This document shows, one piece after another, positions 7,490 through 16,861 of a DNA stretch of 64,000 nucleotides. The notes below the pieces were generated by a model. The model did not search any database, was not told the DNA's origin, and was given only the letters and a program-made list of their open reading frames with translations. The translations under genes and the position numbers were made by a program. Every line of letters starts with the position of its first letter. Positions within the stretch are counted from its first letter, which is position 1. This DNA comes from JAAFIP01 sp963775085 (GTDB taxonomy: Bacteria > Pseudomonadota > Gammaproteobacteria > Burkholderiales > Burkholderiaceae_C): contig CAVZHO010000020.1 of NCBI GenBank assembly GCA_963775085.1, forward strand, positions 1-64,000. Direction: 5' to 3'.

Positions 7490-7702
7490 GGATAGGTAGC
7501 TTGATAATCGAAGAAACGGGGGTCCCAGCAGGTGGGCAATCATCGGCTGGATCGCCAACTCTGTTGTAAAACTGACGTATTTTCGCTATTTTTCCAGCTG
7601 GAAGGCAAATCAAGGGCATAAAATTTGTACTTATCCTTGCCAAATCAACGGGTTAAATCGAGAATTGATTGTAAATTATGAGAATTGAGGCGAGAGGCTT
7701 TC

Positions 7703-8929
7703 ATGAAGAAGTGCATTTTTAACGCGTCACTGTCCACGGCATGGCATAGCGTGGCCGTCTTCGGCTTGGGCGTGGGCTTGTTCAGTGCGGCCGCGCCCGC
7801 GCTGTCGCAGCAGCGCACCACCCCGGCGCAACGCGCCACCGCGCAGCAGGTGGCCCAGCAGGGCGTGCCCGTGGGCGAACTCAGCGCCAACGCGCCCGAC
7901 ACCTATACGGTCAAATCCGGCGACACGCTGTGGGCGATTTCGGGCCTGTTCCTCAAAAGCCCGTGGCGCTGGCCCGCGCTGTGGGGCATGAACCTGCAAG
8001 ACATCCGCAACCCGCACCGCATCTATCCGGGCCAACAGTTGTTTTTGGACAAGAGCAACGGCTACGCCACCCTGCGCACGCGGGCCAACACCGGCAATGT
8101 TCCGACCGAGACCATCAAGGTGTCGCCACGCACCCGCACCAGCGCACTGGCCGATGCCTCCATCCCCACGCTGCCACCCCATTTGATCGAGCCGTTTCTG
8201 GCCGAACCCATCATTGTCGATGAAGCCACGTTTTTGACCGCACCGCGCATTGTGGCCACACAAGAGCACCGGGTGGTGCTCTCACGCGGTGACCGTGCCT
8301 ACGCCCGCGCGCAGAACCCCGGCGATCTGAGCCTGGCCCAAGGGGTGTCCGATCAATACCGTGTGTTTCGCAATGCCACACCGCTCAAGGACCCCAATAC
8401 CGGTCTGGTGATTGGCTACGAAGCGCAGTACGTCGGCACCGCCGAGCTGGTGCGCGCCGAAAGTGTGCGCAATGCGAGCGACAAAGAAGGCAAACCGATT
8501 CAGGAAATTGTGCCCGCCACGATTGACATCGTCGCCAGCAAGGAAGAAATGCGCGTTGGCGACCGGCTCATCCCCGTGCCCAAGCGTGAATTTGCCACCT
8601 ACACACCGCGCGCGCCTGAAAAGCGCATTGAGGGCGGACGGATTGTCTCGGTCTACGGCAGCGCCGTCGTCAATGCCTCACAAAACCAGGTGGTCGCCAT
8701 CAACCGGGGTACGAATGATGGGGTCGAGAACGGCCATGTGCTGGCTATTTTGCAGGACGGCGAGTCATTGAAGGACCGAACCGATCCTGCCCTGCCACAA
8801 ATCAAACTGCCCGATGAGCGCAACGGCCTGCTGATGGTGTTTCGCACTTTCGACAAACTCTCCTACGCACTGGTGCTGCAAATAACCAACGGCGTGCGCA
8901 TTGGTGACCGGCTTGCCAACCCGCGCTAA
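7703..8929 (+). CDS. Exported LysM-domain protein
   Basis: The 408-residue product has a signal peptide (basic start MKK, hydrophobic core, cleavage near ALSQQ at about residue 35), then one LysM domain ('DTYTVKSGDTLWAISGLFL' through 'NPHRIYPGQQLFLD', about 66-115). LysM binds peptidoglycan, so it is probably periplasmic or cell-wall associated. The rest (about 150-400) is a long beta-rich region with a hydrophobic 'RFVVAIN/IGDRL'-type ending and no recognised catalytic motif. I prefer the ATG at 7703, with GAGAGG just upstream, over the TTG at 7685. A LysM gene upstream of dprA and divergent from def-fmt is a recurrent betaproteobacterial arrangement. Confidence 0.88.
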   Translation: MKKCIFNASLSTAWHSVAVFGLGVGLFSAAAPALSQQRTTPAQRATAQQVAQQGVPVGELSANAPDTYTVKSGDTLWAISGLFLKSPWRWPALWGMNLQDIRNPHRIYPGQQLFLDKSNGYATLRTRANTGNVPTETIKVSPRTRTSALADASIPTLPPHLIEPFLAEPIIVDEATFLTAPRIVATQEHRVVLSRGDRAYARAQNPGDLSLAQGVSDQYRVFRNATPLKDPNTGLVIGYEAQYVGTAELVRAESVRNASDKEGKPIQEIVPATIDIVASKEEMRVGDRLIPVPKREFATYTPRAPEKRIEGGRIVSVYGSAVVNASQNQVVAINRGTNDGVENGHVLAILQDGESLKDRTDPALPQIKLPDERNGLLMVFRTFDKLSYALVLQITNGVRIGDRLANPR

Positions 8930-8950
8930 GGCCTAGACCGAGACTAGCCC

Positions 8951-10153
8951 ATGCAGCGCGACGAACTCGCCGCATGGCTGCGCCTGACCTTAACCGATGG
9001 CGTAGGCAACCTCAGCGCACGCAAGTTGCTGGCGGCCTTTGGTTTGCCCCACGCCATCTTTGAGCAAAGCCCCACGGCGCTGCAGCACATCGTCAGCCAA
9101 GCGCAGGCGCGTGCCCTGAAAACCCAGCCCGAGGGCTGGGAGGCGCTGATCCAGGCCACGCAGGACTGGTTGGCGGGTGTGGAACGTGATGGGGTTGCAC
9201 GGCGCATTGTCAGTCTGGCCGACCCCCTTTACCCGCGCTCCTTGCTGGCCATCGATGATCCTCCGTTGCTGCTCTACGTCACGGGCGCCATCGATATCTA
9301 TGCACACATCGCCGCTAAAGAGATCGCCAATGACATTGCCATCGTAGGCAGCCGCAATCCCACCCCGCAGGGCGAGGCCAACGCCCGCAACTTTGCCAAG
9401 AGCTTTGCGCTGTCGGGCCTGCATGTGGTCAGCGGCCTGGCTTTGGGAGTGGATGGCGCGGCGCACCTGGGCGCGCTGGACGCGCACCAGGAGTCTGCGG
9501 GCAGCGCGGGCAGTACCATCGCCGTGGTAGGCACCGGGCTGGACCGCGTGTACCCCAAAAAACATTACGAGCTGGCCCACCGCATTGCCATGCAGGGCGT
9601 GCTGCTCAGTGAGTTTCCTATCGGCACACCACCGATTGCGGCCAACTTTCCCAAGCGCAACCGCATTATTTCGGCCTTGACCCAGGGCACCCTGGTAGTG
9701 GAGGCGGCCATCCAATCGGGCTCCTTGATTACGGCCCGCATGGCCCTGGAGCAGGGCAAGGATGTGTTCGCCATTCCGGGTTCGATCCACTCCACGGTGT
9801 CCAAAGGCTGCCACCTGCTGATCAAGCAGGGGGCCAAACTGGTGGAGTCGGCGCAGGATGTGCTGGAGGAGTTGCAGCACCCGGTTGCTGCGTATTCAGT
9901 AGCGTTTCCGGCAAATAGCAAAGCGCCCGCAGAGCCATTTGACTCTGCAAACACAACCTCAGCCACCGACACCACCACGCCCAACCACGCGCTGCTGGAA
10001 GCGTTGGGCCACGACCCGGTCAGCCTGGATGCGTTGATCGCCCGCACCGGCATCGATGCCGCGACCCTGCAAGCCCGATTGTTTGAGTTGGAGCTGTCCA
10101 ACCAGGTCGCTCGCTTGCCGGGTGGCTTGTTTCAGCGGCAAGCCTTGGCCTGA
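8951..10153 (+). CDS. dprA: DNA-processing protein DprA
   Basis: DprA loads RecA on incoming single-stranded DNA during natural transformation. The central Rossmann-like domain shows the family signature: 'AIVGSRNPTPQGEANARNFA', 'VVSGLALGVDGAAHLGAL', 'TIAVVGTGLDRVYPKKH', 'PKRNRIISALTQGTLVVEAA' and 'GSLITARMALEQGKDVFAIPG'. An N-terminal helix-hairpin-helix-like part (about 1-80) precedes it and a winged-helix domain (about 335-400, 'LLEALGHDPVSLDALIARTG') follows. At 400 residues it is full length for a betaproteobacterium. It starts 21 bases after the LysM gene, so the two are probably co-transcribed. Confidence 0.96.
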   Translation: MQRDELAAWLRLTLTDGVGNLSARKLLAAFGLPHAIFEQSPTALQHIVSQAQARALKTQPEGWEALIQATQDWLAGVERDGVARRIVSLADPLYPRSLLAIDDPPLLLYVTGAIDIYAHIAAKEIANDIAIVGSRNPTPQGEANARNFAKSFALSGLHVVSGLALGVDGAAHLGALDAHQESAGSAGSTIAVVGTGLDRVYPKKHYELAHRIAMQGVLLSEFPIGTPPIAANFPKRNRIISALTQGTLVVEAAIQSGSLITARMALEQGKDVFAIPGSIHSTVSKGCHLLIKQGAKLVESAQDVLEELQHPVAAYSVAFPANSKAPAEPFDSANTTSATDTTTPNHALLEALGHDPVSLDALIARTGIDAATLQARLFELELSNQVARLPGGLFQRQALA

Positions 10154-10169
10154 TAAGCAGCCGTTGTGA

Positions 10170-13050
10170 TTACGCTGTGGCCAACAATCGCTCGGGGTTG
10201 GCATCCAGCTTGGTCAGTGCCTCGCGGGTCGCGCGCACGGTCAGTGCCTCATCCTCCACCGGCGTGAGCAACCCGGCTTGCAGATACGAGGCCAGGCGGC
10301 GCACCTGAAACAGGTAGGTACGGCCATTGGTCGAGGCAAACAAATGCAGTTGCCCGCGCTCGCTGCGCCAGGCATACTGCACGCGCACCCCCTTGCCATT
10401 GTGGTCCAGGTTAAACCAGGTGCCGGGGTCCAGCTCCATCGCCCAGGCCCGCATGCCCTCGGTCGGGTCACTGCCGCCGGTGGTGATGATGTCAATGCCA
10501 GAGGTGTCGATACCCAGCATCAATTCAATGCTGTCTGCATCCAGAGGCAAATCGCCCACATCGTCCTCGGAGACAAAATCTTCCAGGTTTTCCAGCCGTT
10601 TGGACATGGCGGCAATCTGCTGGGCATCAATGGTTTGCGTTTTGGACATGAACGCATCGGCCAGCGTGTCGCTGATGATTTTGATCTGCTCGTCCTGCTT
10701 GGGCACATCAAAGCCCAGCAAGGTCATCCCGGCACGCATGCTCTTGAGCAGTTTCGGCAGGTCCTGAATCACCTTGGTGCGTTCGGCGCGGCTGGGTTTG
10801 GCGCTGGCTGCCCAGACCAGATCGGCCGCGACTTGCTTCAGGCGCAGTGTATCGGCATGCTGGGCACCCTGTTTGACGGTAGCCACCGCAAGCACTTCGG
10901 CCCAGACCTTGAAGAAAAACTCACGGATCTCATCGCGTACAGGCACGTTGTCGATGATTTTTCGCAGCTCAATGATGTACTGGATCGCGGCAGTTTCTTT
11001 CTGCTCCACCTGCTGCGCAACCGACACCACGCGCTGGGTGGCGGTGCCTTCGGTCAGGAATTTGTCCAAAAACTTCTGGAACTCTTCATAGACCAGCTGG
11101 AAAACGCGGCGGCCCGTTTCGGGGTATTGCTCAATCACCTGCACCACCCGTTTGATCTCGGTCTCCATGGCCACCGTACCCACCGATGCATCAAAGCCCA
11201 GTACGCACGAACCCATGCGGTCAATCAAGCGGCGCGCGGGGTGCTGCAAGCTGCCAAAAAACTCCGGCTCCGACAGTGCCAGGCGCAGCACCGGCATTTG
11301 CAGGCGCGCAAACCATACCCGCACGACCGGGGGAATGCGGTCTTCGGCCAGAATACTCTGGAACATCAGGGCGACAATTTCGATGGTGGCTTTTTCGGAG
11401 GTGGTCGAGGCCGCCTTTTTCAGTGCATCGGATTCATTACGCAGTGCGCCGGCCGCTTGCGCGGGCTGCATGCCCTCGGAAAATCCCGCAAAGGCCATAC
11501 CATTGGCACCGCCTCCGCCCACCACGCCGCCCTGAGCTGTCGCCCCTACATAACCACTGGCAGCGCCTGCAATTTGGGTGCGCGCATAGGCGCGTGGTGC
11601 CATGGCGGCGACCAACTGGGGAGACGGCGCATGGGAACGCGTGTCGTCGAAGCCAACCACCTTATCGGTCAGCATGCGTTTGAGCTGGCCCAGGACACCT
11701 TGCGCGCGCATTTTGGCCCGCGCGATTGGCGTGGCCGAAGTCATCATGCGGGTTTCTTCCTGGCTATTGCCCGCGTAGCGAGACGCGTTGGCCTGCCCGC
11801 CCCGATCTGGGCTTGCACTACGCCCTGCTCCAGCGCGTACGGTGTTATCCTGCGATCCGCCGCCACCCGATCCACCGCCACCCGATCCACCGCCACCCGA
11901 TCCACCGCCGCCCGATCCACCGCCGCCCGATCCACCGCCGCCCGATCCACCGCCGCCCGATCCGACCGCCGCCCGATCCGCCGCCGCCCGATCCACCGCC
12001 GCCCGATCCACCGCCGCCCGATCCACCGCCGCCCGATCCACCGCCGCCCGATCCACCGCCGCCCGATCCACCGCCGCCCGATCCACCGCCGCCCGATCCA
12101 CCGCCGCCCGATCCACCGCCGCCTGATCCACCGCCGCCCGATCCACCGCCGCCTGATCCACCGCCGCCCGATCCACCGCCGCCCGATCCACCGCCGCCCG
12201 ATCCGCCGCCGCCCGATCCGCCACCACCTGATCCACCGCCGCGATTGTCAAATCCGGTGGACTGGCCAAAGGCTCTTGCGGCCTTGGCCTGACGGTCGCT
12301 CATACCACTATCAAACGACGTCACCGCGTGCTCAGAGAAATCTGCCCGCGCGGTGGGCAGTCCAGCGCTGGCAGAATTAGCCATTACCGCACTGGGGGTG
12401 CGTTTGACCAAAGCGCGCAGGTCAATTTCGGCCATCACACCACTGCCCACCAAGAGCGCATTGGTCGCGTGGTAGACCTCGACCATCCGCTCCGCAAATG
12501 CTTTTTGCACATGGTCCTGCACGCTGATCCATGCGTCGCGGGACAGCCCTACAGCCAGCCAGGACTCCACCACCACATTGGCGCAGGTGTCGGGCCGCAA
12601 CACATCGCCGCGGTCGAGATCACTCACGTTGTCCAGCATGCGCATGCGCAGCACCAAGTCATTGAGTTCCCAAGAAGCCTTGTCCAAAATACGCAGTGAC
12701 AGGCGTGATGTCAATATTTTATTTTCAACAACATCGTTGCCCATCAGCTCAAAACTCATCGCACTGGTGTTCTGGCGTGAGGACTGCGACGAGGGCTGCA
12801 TGGCCTTTTTCAATCCGGCTGCCACCTGCGATACCCAAGCTGCCTGGCCTTTCTGGTAGGCCATCCAGGTGTCCCGACGGTCTTGCGATTCACGCGCGTT
12901 GGCACTCGTCTCCAGCAGTGCCGAGAGCCTTTCGCCCACTTTCTGGGCGGCCTCTTCCATGGTTTTAATGGTACCGGTTACAAATAGCTCACGCGCCTGC
13001 CTGGCCAAAGCAGACCGAGCCAAAGAAGTGTTAGGAGTTGTGGTAGCCAC
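10170..13050 (-). pseudogene. DUF1631 family protein, frameshifted inside a GGGGS-coding repeat array
   Basis: Two minus-strand frames together make one DUF1631 protein. The N-terminal part (13050 down to the array) has 'DTWMAYQKGQAAWVSQVAAGL' and 'SFELMGNDVVENKILTSRLSL'; the C-terminal part (array down to 10170) holds the larger conserved region, e.g. 'DRIPPVVRVWFARLQMPVLRLAL' and 'GTWFNLDHNGKGVRVQYAWRS'. Between them lie 26 tandem units coding GGGGS. One unit (11956-11971) has 16 instead of 15 bases; the extra base shifts the frame and the first frame stops at 11845. Deleting it gives one 959-residue frame. DUF1631 has no established function. Sequencing error, pseudogene or phase switch are all possible. 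Confidence 0.85.
11851..12241. repeat. 15-bp tandem array, 26 units, coding (GGGGS)n
   Basis: The basic plus-strand unit is CCCGATCCACCGCCG. Seven units run from 11851 to 11955, then one 16-base unit (CCCGATCCGACCGCCG, 11956-11971), then eighteen units to 12241. A few units carry A/G or C/T changes at fixed places. Minus-strand reading gives GGGGS in the DUF1631 frame, and AVDRA or RRWIG in the other frames. Confidence 0.97.
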
Positions 13051-13156
13051 AGCGATTAGATTGTCTTAACAAAACGTAATAAAAACAAGGAAAGTAAGTA
13101 AAAGAAACTATAACCGCAAAACCATCCGCATCACCGCCCATTTAAAACTGTTGCTT

Positions 13157-14110
13157 TTATACGGTTGCACCCGCATTGGGATCGTTCGGGTCTTCGTCCT
13201 TTTTGTTGGTCGTTTTGATCAAATCTTCACGCTTGATCCCCAGCCACATGGCAATGGCCGCCGCGACAAATACAGAGGAATAGATACCAAAAAGAATCCC
13301 GATGGTAAGAGCCAACGCAAAATAAAACAATGTTGGGCCACCAAAGAGCAACATCGACAAGACCATGATCTGGGTAGAACCATGGGTAATGATGGTACGG
13401 CTGATGGTGGAGGTGATGGCGTTGTCGATGATCTGCACCGTGTCCATCTTGCGAAAACGGCGAAAGTTTTCCCGGATGCGGTCAAAAATCACCACGGATT
13501 CGTTCACCGAGTAGCCCAGCACGGCCAGCACGGCGGCCAGCACGGACAGCGAAAACTCCCACTGGAAAAAAGCAAAAAAGCCCAGAATGATGATCACATC
13601 GTGCAAGTTGGCGATGATGGCCGCTACGGCGTATTTCCACTCGAAGCGAAACGCCAAATACAACATGATGCCCACTACCACCATGGCCAAGGCTTTCAGA
13701 CCGTCGGTGGCAAGCTCTTCGCCAACTTGCGGGCCCACAAATTCGGTGCGGCGCAGCACGGCACTGCTGTCAGCCTGTTTTAAAGCGGCCAATACTTTGT
13801 CGCTTTGCTGTGCCGAACTTACACCTTTCTGGGCGGGCAGGCGAATCATCACATCGCGCGCCGAGCCAAAGTTTTGTACCTGCACATCGGTAAAGCCCTG
13901 GCTGGCCACTACCCCGCGTATTTTTTCCAGTTCAGCAGGTTGTGAATACCCTACCTCCATCACCGTGCCACCCGTGAACTCCACTGACAGATGCAGACCA
14001 CGAGAGAACAGAAAGAACACTGCTGCTAAAAACGTAAGCAGCGAAATCGCGTTGAAGATCAACGCGTGACGCATAAAGGGGATGTCCTTGCGGATTTTGA
14101 AAAATTCCAT
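13157..14110 (-). CDS. secF: Protein translocase subunit SecF
   Basis: An inner-membrane component of the Sec translocon that, with SecD, uses the proton gradient to complete protein export. The 317-residue product has the first membrane helix (about 15-35), the periplasmic part with 'LSVEFTGGTVMEVGY', and five C-terminal helices including 'VLGYSVNESVVIFDRIRENFR', a SecF hallmark. The tail ends in a charged, Asp/Asn-rich stretch. It follows secD by 12 bases in the order yajC, secD, secF on the minus strand, an established operon. The length is typical. Confidence 0.97.
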   Translation of the reverse strand: MEFFKIRKDIPFMRHALIFNAISLLTFLAAVFFLFSRGLHLSVEFTGGTVMEVGYSQPAELEKIRGVVASQGFTDVQVQNFGSARDVMIRLPAQKGVSSAQQSDKVLAALKQADSSAVLRRTEFVGPQVGEELATDGLKALAMVVVGIMLYLAFRFEWKYAVAAIIANLHDVIIILGFFAFFQWEFSLSVLAAVLAVLGYSVNESVVIFDRIRENFRRFRKMDTVQIIDNAITSTISRTIITHGSTQIMVLSMLLFGGPTLFYFALALTIGILFGIYSSVFVAAAIAMWLGIKREDLIKTTNKKDEDPNDPNAGATV

Positions 14111-14122
14111 GGTGCTGCTCGA

Positions 14123-16087
14123 TTATTTCTTGTTTTTGGCCGCAGGCTTGCTGGCCGCTTTGGGGGCGGGCGCAGTAGGCGCATCATCTGCGCCCATCGC
14201 CAAAGCTCCCGCACCCTCGGTGGCCAAGCCGCCTTCTGCGCGCCACACCGTACCGATCGACACGCTCTTGAGCTTTTTCTTGCTGCCATACATCAGATTG
14301 ACCAGGCCGCGCGAGAAGAATACGGCCGAGAACATGCTGGTCAAAATCCCCACGCAGTGCACCACCGCAAAGCCGCGCACCGGGCCCGAGCCAAAGGCCA
14401 GCAGGGCCACACCAGCGATCAGCGTAGTGATGTTGGAGTCCAAAATCGTTGCCCAGGCGCGGTCGTAGCCCGCGTGGATGGCCGCCTGCGGCGAGGCACC
14501 CCCGCGCAACTCTTCGCGCACCCGCTCGTTGATCAGCACGTTCGAATCAATGGCCATACCCAGGGCCAGCGCCATAGCGGCCATGCCGGGCAAAGTCAGC
14601 GTGGCTTGCAGCATCGACAGCACCGCGACCAGCATCAACAGGTTCACCGCCAAGGCCACGCTGGAGAACATGCCAAACACCATGTAGTAAATGCACATGA
14701 AGGCGCAAATCACCATGAAGCCGTAGGTCACGCTTTTGAAACCCTTGTCGATATTTTCAGCGCCCAAGGTGGGGCCGATAGTGCGCTCTTCGACGATCTC
14801 CATCGGCGCGGCCAGCGAGCCGGCGCGCAGCAGCAGGGAGGTGTCGTTGGCTTCCACCGTGGTCATGCGGCCCGATATCTGTACACGGCCGCCACCAATC
14901 TCGCTGCGGATCACCGGGGCCGTCACCACTTCGCCTTTGCCTTTTTCAAACAGCAAGATGGCCATGCGCTTGCCCACGTTTTCACGGGTCACGTCTTTAA
15001 AAATGCGCGTACCCTTGGCATCCAGCGACAGGTGCACGGCGGCTTCCTGCGTCTGGTTGTCAAAACCGGGTTGCGCATCGGTCAGGTTCTCACCCGTCAG
15101 CAGCACCTGCTTTTTGACGATCACGGCTTGCTGGTTGCGGTCAAAGTAACGCTCGGCACCAAAGGGCACGGCGCCTTGGCCGCGCTCGGCTGCCAGCGCC
15201 TCGGTGGACTCATCCACCAGGCGCACCTCCAGGGTGGCGGTACGGCCCAAGATGTCTTTGGCCTTGGCGGTGTCTTGCACGCCCGGCAGTTGCACCACGA
15301 TGCGGTCCAGGCCCTGCTGCTGGATCACGGGCTCGGACACCCCCAGCTCATTGATGCGGTTGTGCAGCGTGGTGATGTTCTGCTTGAGCGCCTGCTCCTG
15401 CACCTTGCGCGCCGCCTCGGGCTTGATGGTGGCGGTGAGCTTGTATTCCGTGCCTTCGGGCACATCCACAGTTTGCAGGTCGGCAAACTGGTCCTGGAAT
15501 ATTTTTCTGGCGGCATCGAGCGTGGCGGAATCTTTAAACTTGATCTCAATGGTTTGACCGTTGCGATTAATACCGCTGTGGCGCACATTTTTCTCGCGCA
15601 AGGCGCTGCGGATATCACCGCTCAAGGATTCAGCTTTTTTGGTCAACGCCGCTTGCATGTCCACTTGCAGCATAAAGTGCACACCACCGCGCAAGTCCAG
15701 GCCCAGATACATGGGGAAGGCGCGCAGGGTCGACAGCCACTTGGGCGAACGGGATACCAGGTTTAAGGCGACGACGTAGGAAGGATTGCTGGCGTCAGGA
15801 ATCAAGGCCTTTTGAATCGCGTCTTTGGCTTTGAGCTGCTCATCGGTGTCTTTAAAGCGCGCCTTGATGGAGTTGCCGTCAAAGGTGATGATGTCTGGCG
15901 AAAGATTGGCGGCTCTGAGGGCTTCTTGCACCCGTTCCTGCGTGGTACTGTCGACTTTGACCGTTGCCTTGCCGCTGGAAACCTGTACCGCCGGCGCTTC
16001 GCCAAAAAAATTGGGCAGCGTGTACAGGGCCGAGATGGCCAGCACCGCAGCGATGACCATGTATTTCCACAATGCGTAACGGTTCAT
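14123..16087 (-). CDS. secD: Protein translocase subunit SecD
   Basis: A partner of SecF. The 654-residue product starts with the first membrane helix ('YMVIAAVLAISALYTLPNFFG') and has 'MYLGLDLRGGVHFMLQVD' at the head of the periplasmic region, the P1 domain (about 130-330), and the C-terminal membrane domain with 'ERTIGPTLGAENIDKG', 'GMAAMALALGMAIDSNVLINERVREE' and 'ATILDSNITTLIAGVALLAFG' (the proton-path Asp-Ser-Asn segment). The Ala/Lys-rich end (AAPKAASKPAAKNKK) is low complexity and extends the protein slightly. It sits between yajC and secF. Confidence 0.97.
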   Translation of the reverse strand: MNRYALWKYMVIAAVLAISALYTLPNFFGEAPAVQVSSGKATVKVDSTTQERVQEALRAANLSPDIITFDGNSIKARFKDTDEQLKAKDAIQKALIPDASNPSYVVALNLVSRSPKWLSTLRAFPMYLGLDLRGGVHFMLQVDMQAALTKKAESLSGDIRSALREKNVRHSGINRNGQTIEIKFKDSATLDAARKIFQDQFADLQTVDVPEGTEYKLTATIKPEAARKVQEQALKQNITTLHNRINELGVSEPVIQQQGLDRIVVQLPGVQDTAKAKDILGRTATLEVRLVDESTEALAAERGQGAVPFGAERYFDRNQQAVIVKKQVLLTGENLTDAQPGFDNQTQEAAVHLSLDAKGTRIFKDVTRENVGKRMAILLFEKGKGEVVTAPVIRSEIGGGRVQISGRMTTVEANDTSLLLRAGSLAAPMEIVEERTIGPTLGAENIDKGFKSVTYGFMVICAFMCIYYMVFGMFSSVALAVNLLMLVAVLSMLQATLTLPGMAAMALALGMAIDSNVLINERVREELRGGASPQAAIHAGYDRAWATILDSNITTLIAGVALLAFGSGPVRGFAVVHCVGILTSMFSAVFFSRGLVNLMYGSKKKLKSVSIGTVWRAEGGLATEGAGALAMGADDAPTAPAPKAASKPAAKNKK

Positions 16088-16189
16088 ACGGCTAGCTTCT
16101 CATTTCTATAAACAGCACGGCGAGCACAGGGCCCGCCGCTTAAATGCCGCCGCCCTGCCCGTGCAAGACCGGCAACACCAAAACATCAC

Positions 16190-16522
16190 TTACTTGACGG
16201 TGCCTTTGGGCAGCACCTGCACCACGGCACTGCGCTGCATCTGCACTTCGACCCCTTGCGCCAGCTCCACGCTCACATAGCTGTCGCCCAGTTTGGAAAC
16301 TTTGCCGATGATGCCGCCTGCCGTAACAATTTCGTCGCCCTTGGCCAATGCGTCGATCATGCTGCGATGCTCTTTTTGTTTTTTCATCTGGGGACGGATC
16401 ATCACAAAGTAGAGCACCACGAACATCAGTACCAGAGGCAGCATGCTCATCAGGCTGGACTCCATGCCTCCAGAGGCGGCGGCTGCGGGTGCGGTTTGGG
16501 CGAAAGCGGTCGAAATAAACAC
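16190..16522 (-). CDS. yajC: Sec translocon accessory protein YajC
   Basis: A small single-span inner-membrane protein that associates with SecDF. The product is about 110 residues: a short lead ending 'FAQTAPAAAASGG', one hydrophobic helix ('SMLPLVLMFVVLYFVMIRPQ') and the conserved cytoplasmic part 'KKQKEHRSMIDALAKGDEIVTAGGIIGKV'. A GTG at 16522 with GGAG six bases upstream is the best start; a TTG four codons earlier overlaps that Shine-Dalgarno and is less likely. It leads the secD-secF operon; tgt or queA, often upstream, are not present here. Confidence 0.94.
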   Translation of the reverse strand: MFISTAFAQTAPAAAASGGMESSLMSMLPLVLMFVVLYFVMIRPQMKKQKEHRSMIDALAKGDEIVTAGGIIGKVSKLGDSYVSVELAQGVEVQMQRSAVVQVLPKGTVK

Positions 16523-16764
16523 AAAAAACTCCAAATAGACGGTAATCGCCCGAACGTGGGCGCAGCCAGTGATTGTATGTTGCCTCCGGCCTGTATATTG
16601 CGAGCGGGTGCTAGCATTTTCCCTTGGGCAAGCGGAGTTTTCGGTGCCCCCGCTTCGGGCGGCTGATGGCTTGCCAGCCGCAGCCGCTAAACGCCCATAC
16701 CAGCGATGAAAAGGTATCCCGCGCGTTGCATTGACTTACAACCCGATACTTGCCCCATAAAACA

Positions 16765-16813
16765 TCCGTAGTCCACGTCTAATCGACATAAGCAGCTCTC
16801 TTATTAATAGCAA
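16765..16813 (+). repeat. A-family repeat, copy 5
   Basis: Forward copy: CCGTAGTCCACGTC, spacer, CGACATAAGCAGCTCT, A/T spacer, ATAGC. It lies in the 340-base gap between yajC and the indolepyruvate oxidoreductase gene. I see no gene in the rest of that gap. Confidence 0.75.
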
Positions 16814-16861
16814 CTACATTTTCAAAAAGAGGCCTGCCGGGTCTGAGGCCAAGGACTCCGC

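Noticed and set aside
9890..9930. A possible A repeat in dprA (AGTAGCG...AAATAGC)
   Set aside because: Too short and without the GTCC/GGAC part; it lies in a variable linker of DprA.
11851..12241. The tandem arrays as CRISPR (also 57905-58084)
   Set aside because: Units follow each other directly with no spacers, and both are coding.
11851..12241. The GGGGS array as an engineered linker or vector contamination
   Set aside because: Both flanks belong to the same natural DUF1631 gene and the units vary in a natural way.
10278..12380. A 700-residue plus-strand frame across the DUF1631 gene
   Set aside because: It is antisense to a recognisable gene; its sequence is His/Gly-rich as expected of a complementary shadow, and the long open length comes from the GC-rich tandem array.
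14066..15766. A 566-residue plus-strand frame over secD
   Set aside because: Antisense to a clear SecD; His- and Gln-rich composition without any known motif.
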